Source: Candidatus Thorarchaeota archaeon (lineage in GTDB: Archaea > Asgardarchaeota > Thorarchaeia > Thorarchaeales > Thorarchaeaceae). Taken from it: a stretch of 5,700 bases of DNA. The position numbers and the translations under genes were made by a program. The stretch covers positions 1 to 5,700 of the forward strand of contig DAOWNS010000128.1 in NCBI GenBank assembly GCA_030642465.1. The letters are read 5' to 3'. Below are positions 4,806 through 5,700 of this stretch, one piece after another (the first letter of the stretch is position 1; every line of letters starts with the position of its first letter). The notes beneath the pieces were generated by a model. It had not been told where the DNA came from. It saw only the letters and a program-made list of their open reading frames with translations, and did no database searches.

Positions 4806-4818
4806 CTTATATCTTTTC
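4806..4818 (-). promoter_or_regulatory. BRE/TATA promoter of GTPase B and the CBS gene
   Basis: On the minus strand GAAAAGATATAAG reads as a purine-rich BRE followed directly by a TATA box, the best promoter in the window. Initiation ~26 nt downstream gives a leader of about 40 nt before the ATG at 4742. It lies in the 107-nt gap after pheT, so GTPase B and the CBS gene need not depend on pheT transcription. Confidence 0.65.
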
Positions 4819-4849
4819 TGCGGGGATTCTCGTCGGAACTAGATGGGGC

Positions 4850-5700
4850 TTACATTGCCCACGTACCGCTTTTTGGCAACTTCATCTCGAATGCCACCAC
4901 TGGCATTCCTATGCCGAAATTATCCAGCACCTCTGGTGAAACTTCGCCAAAAACCCCCACGAGTTCTCCGTCTATTAGGATTTTCCCAGATCTCCCGTCA
5001 ATGAATTCGGGAGTCTTCTCAGCAGCGAACTTGATTCTGCTCCCAAGACCCAAGTTGCGCAGAATGAATCCTACTTCCGTGAGCATCTCAGTGATATTGA
5101 CACGAGTGTCAGCGACCAAGCGGCATACATGTGGAACTTGTTTCGTTCGTGTCTGTTCTCTTTCGTCAGGTATGACAACATCTCCCACCTCAAAGATACG
5201 TTGAGGATAGTCCGCATGCTGATTCTGAGAAACAAAATCTAGAAGCACCGGCAGAAGTGAGTTTCTGAGAACTGAATAATCTCTGCTCTTTGGATTACCG
5301 GTGACAGTCAGCGGCTCATTCCTTAGCATTTTCGTATTCATAATCTCAGGAGATGTCATGACATAGCTCTTGATTTCTTGATACCCCGTGCCAACCAACA
5401 GGTCTCTAACCTTGTTCTTGAGCCGAGTGATGGGCAGCAGTTTCCCTGACATCGCTGTCTGTGGGATCGAAGGTTCGATTCTATCAAAGCCATATCCTAT
5501 TGCCACATCCTCTATCAGATCCACTGGGTGGAGAACGTCAGTGCGATATGCTGGAACCTTGACTTCTAGAATCCCTTTTCCCTTGATTCGTGCGTCGTAG
5601 CCCATCTTCTGCAAGCAGTCCACAGTTTCCACATCTGAGAGTGAAAGCCCTGTGAGTTCGATAACATCCTTGACTTTCAGGCGCATTTTCTTCGGCGTTA
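4850..5700 (-). CDS. pheT: Phenylalanyl-tRNA synthetase beta subunit, C-terminal part (5'-truncated by window edge)
   Basis: This is the C-terminal ~280 residues of the archaeal/eukaryal-type PheRS beta chain, which with the alpha chain charges tRNA-Phe in the cytoplasm. Numbered from the methionine at 5686, the B5 domain (about 1-68) holds the diagnostic VPAYRTDVLHPVDLIEDVAIGYG (44-66) with its conserved acidic residues. It is followed by the class II-like core that lacks the catalytic motifs (~85-275), including YQEIKSYVMTSPE, NPKSRDYSVLRNSLLP, RIFEVGDVV, and a closing GEVSPEVLDNFGIGMPVVAFE. The frame continues upstream of 5686 through TPKK to the window edge, matching the family, so that methionine is internal. 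The complete protein is normally ~550 residues; the editing B3/B4 region lies outside. The stop is TAA at 4850-4852, the true C-terminus for this family, with no clear terminator after it. The alpha subunit gene is not in the window. Confidence 0.94.
   Translation of the reverse strand, partial: TPKKMRLKVKDVIELTGLSLSDVETVDCLQKMGYDARIKGKGILEVKVPAYRTDVLHPVDLIEDVAIGYGFDRIEPSIPQTAMSGKLLPITRLKNKVRDLLVGTGYQEIKSYVMTSPEIMNTKMLRNEPLTVTGNPKSRDYSVLRNSLLPVLLDFVSQNQHADYPQRIFEVGDVVIPDEREQTRTKQVPHVCRLVADTRVNITEMLTEVGFILRNLGLGSRIKFAAEKTPEFIDGRSGKILIDGELVGVFGEVSPEVLDNFGIGMPVVAFEMKLPKSGTWAM

Noticed and set aside
4758..5204. Plus-strand 148-residue open frame
   Set aside because: It runs antisense through pheT and the GTPase B promoter, with Ser/Pro/Thr-rich shadow composition and no family resemblance.
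4850..5686. A stand-alone 278-residue B5-domain protein starting at the methionine at 5686
   Set aside because: The frame stays open upstream and reads TPKK-M, as in full-length PheT, so this is a gene cut by the window edge.
1..5700. Search for tRNA, rRNA, CRISPR, insertion sequences and attachment sites
   Set aside because: No cloverleaf, spaced repeat array, transposase fragment or terminal repeats were seen.

Overview
The window looks like a chromosomal segment of an Asgard archaeon. It has archaeal informational genes: the C-terminus of the recombinase RadA and an archaeal/eukaryal-type phenylalanyl-tRNA synthetase beta chain. It also has an FAD-dependent geranylgeranyl reductase of the kind used in archaeal lipid synthesis, promoters of the BRE/TATA type, and two Ras/Rab-like small GTPases, which are characteristic of Asgard genomes. 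Moderate GC content and the gene style would fit a Thorarchaeia-like lineage, but that finer placement is a guess.

Layout. (1) 1-230, plus strand: 3' end of radA, convergent with (2) a geranylgeranyl-reductase-family flavoprotein on the minus strand (stop at 244, start at 1641 or more likely 1599). Two short hairpins lie in the junction. (3) Upstream on the minus strand are a four-helix membrane protein of unknown function (1681-2223) and small GTPase A (2245-2844), 21 nt apart and probably co-transcribed. (4) A 167-nt divergent intergenic region holds promoter-like elements and several short repeats. (5) 3012-3707, plus strand: an unrecognised protein with an N-terminal coiled coil, a Pro/Ala linker and a lysine-rich C-terminal domain. 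It converges on (6) a two-CBS-domain protein (3704-4108, minus), and the two stop codons overlap. (7) Small GTPase B (4149-4742, minus) lies upstream of the CBS gene with its own clear BRE/TATA and a palindrome at the expected start of transcription. (8) The 3' part of pheT (4850 to the window edge, minus).

How the genes may work together. The middle of the window, about 1680-4750, reads as a small signalling island between housekeeping genes. It contains two related GTPases (about 45% identical by hand alignment), one paired with a membrane protein and the other with a CBS sensor, with an unrecognised coiled-coil protein divergent from GTPase A. Neither GTPase has a C-terminal cysteine for lipid attachment, so any membrane recruitment would need a partner. 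That these proteins interact is inference from gene order only. No RNA genes, CRISPR arrays, insertion sequences or recent-transfer signatures were seen, and no gene-free stretch exceeds 167 nt.
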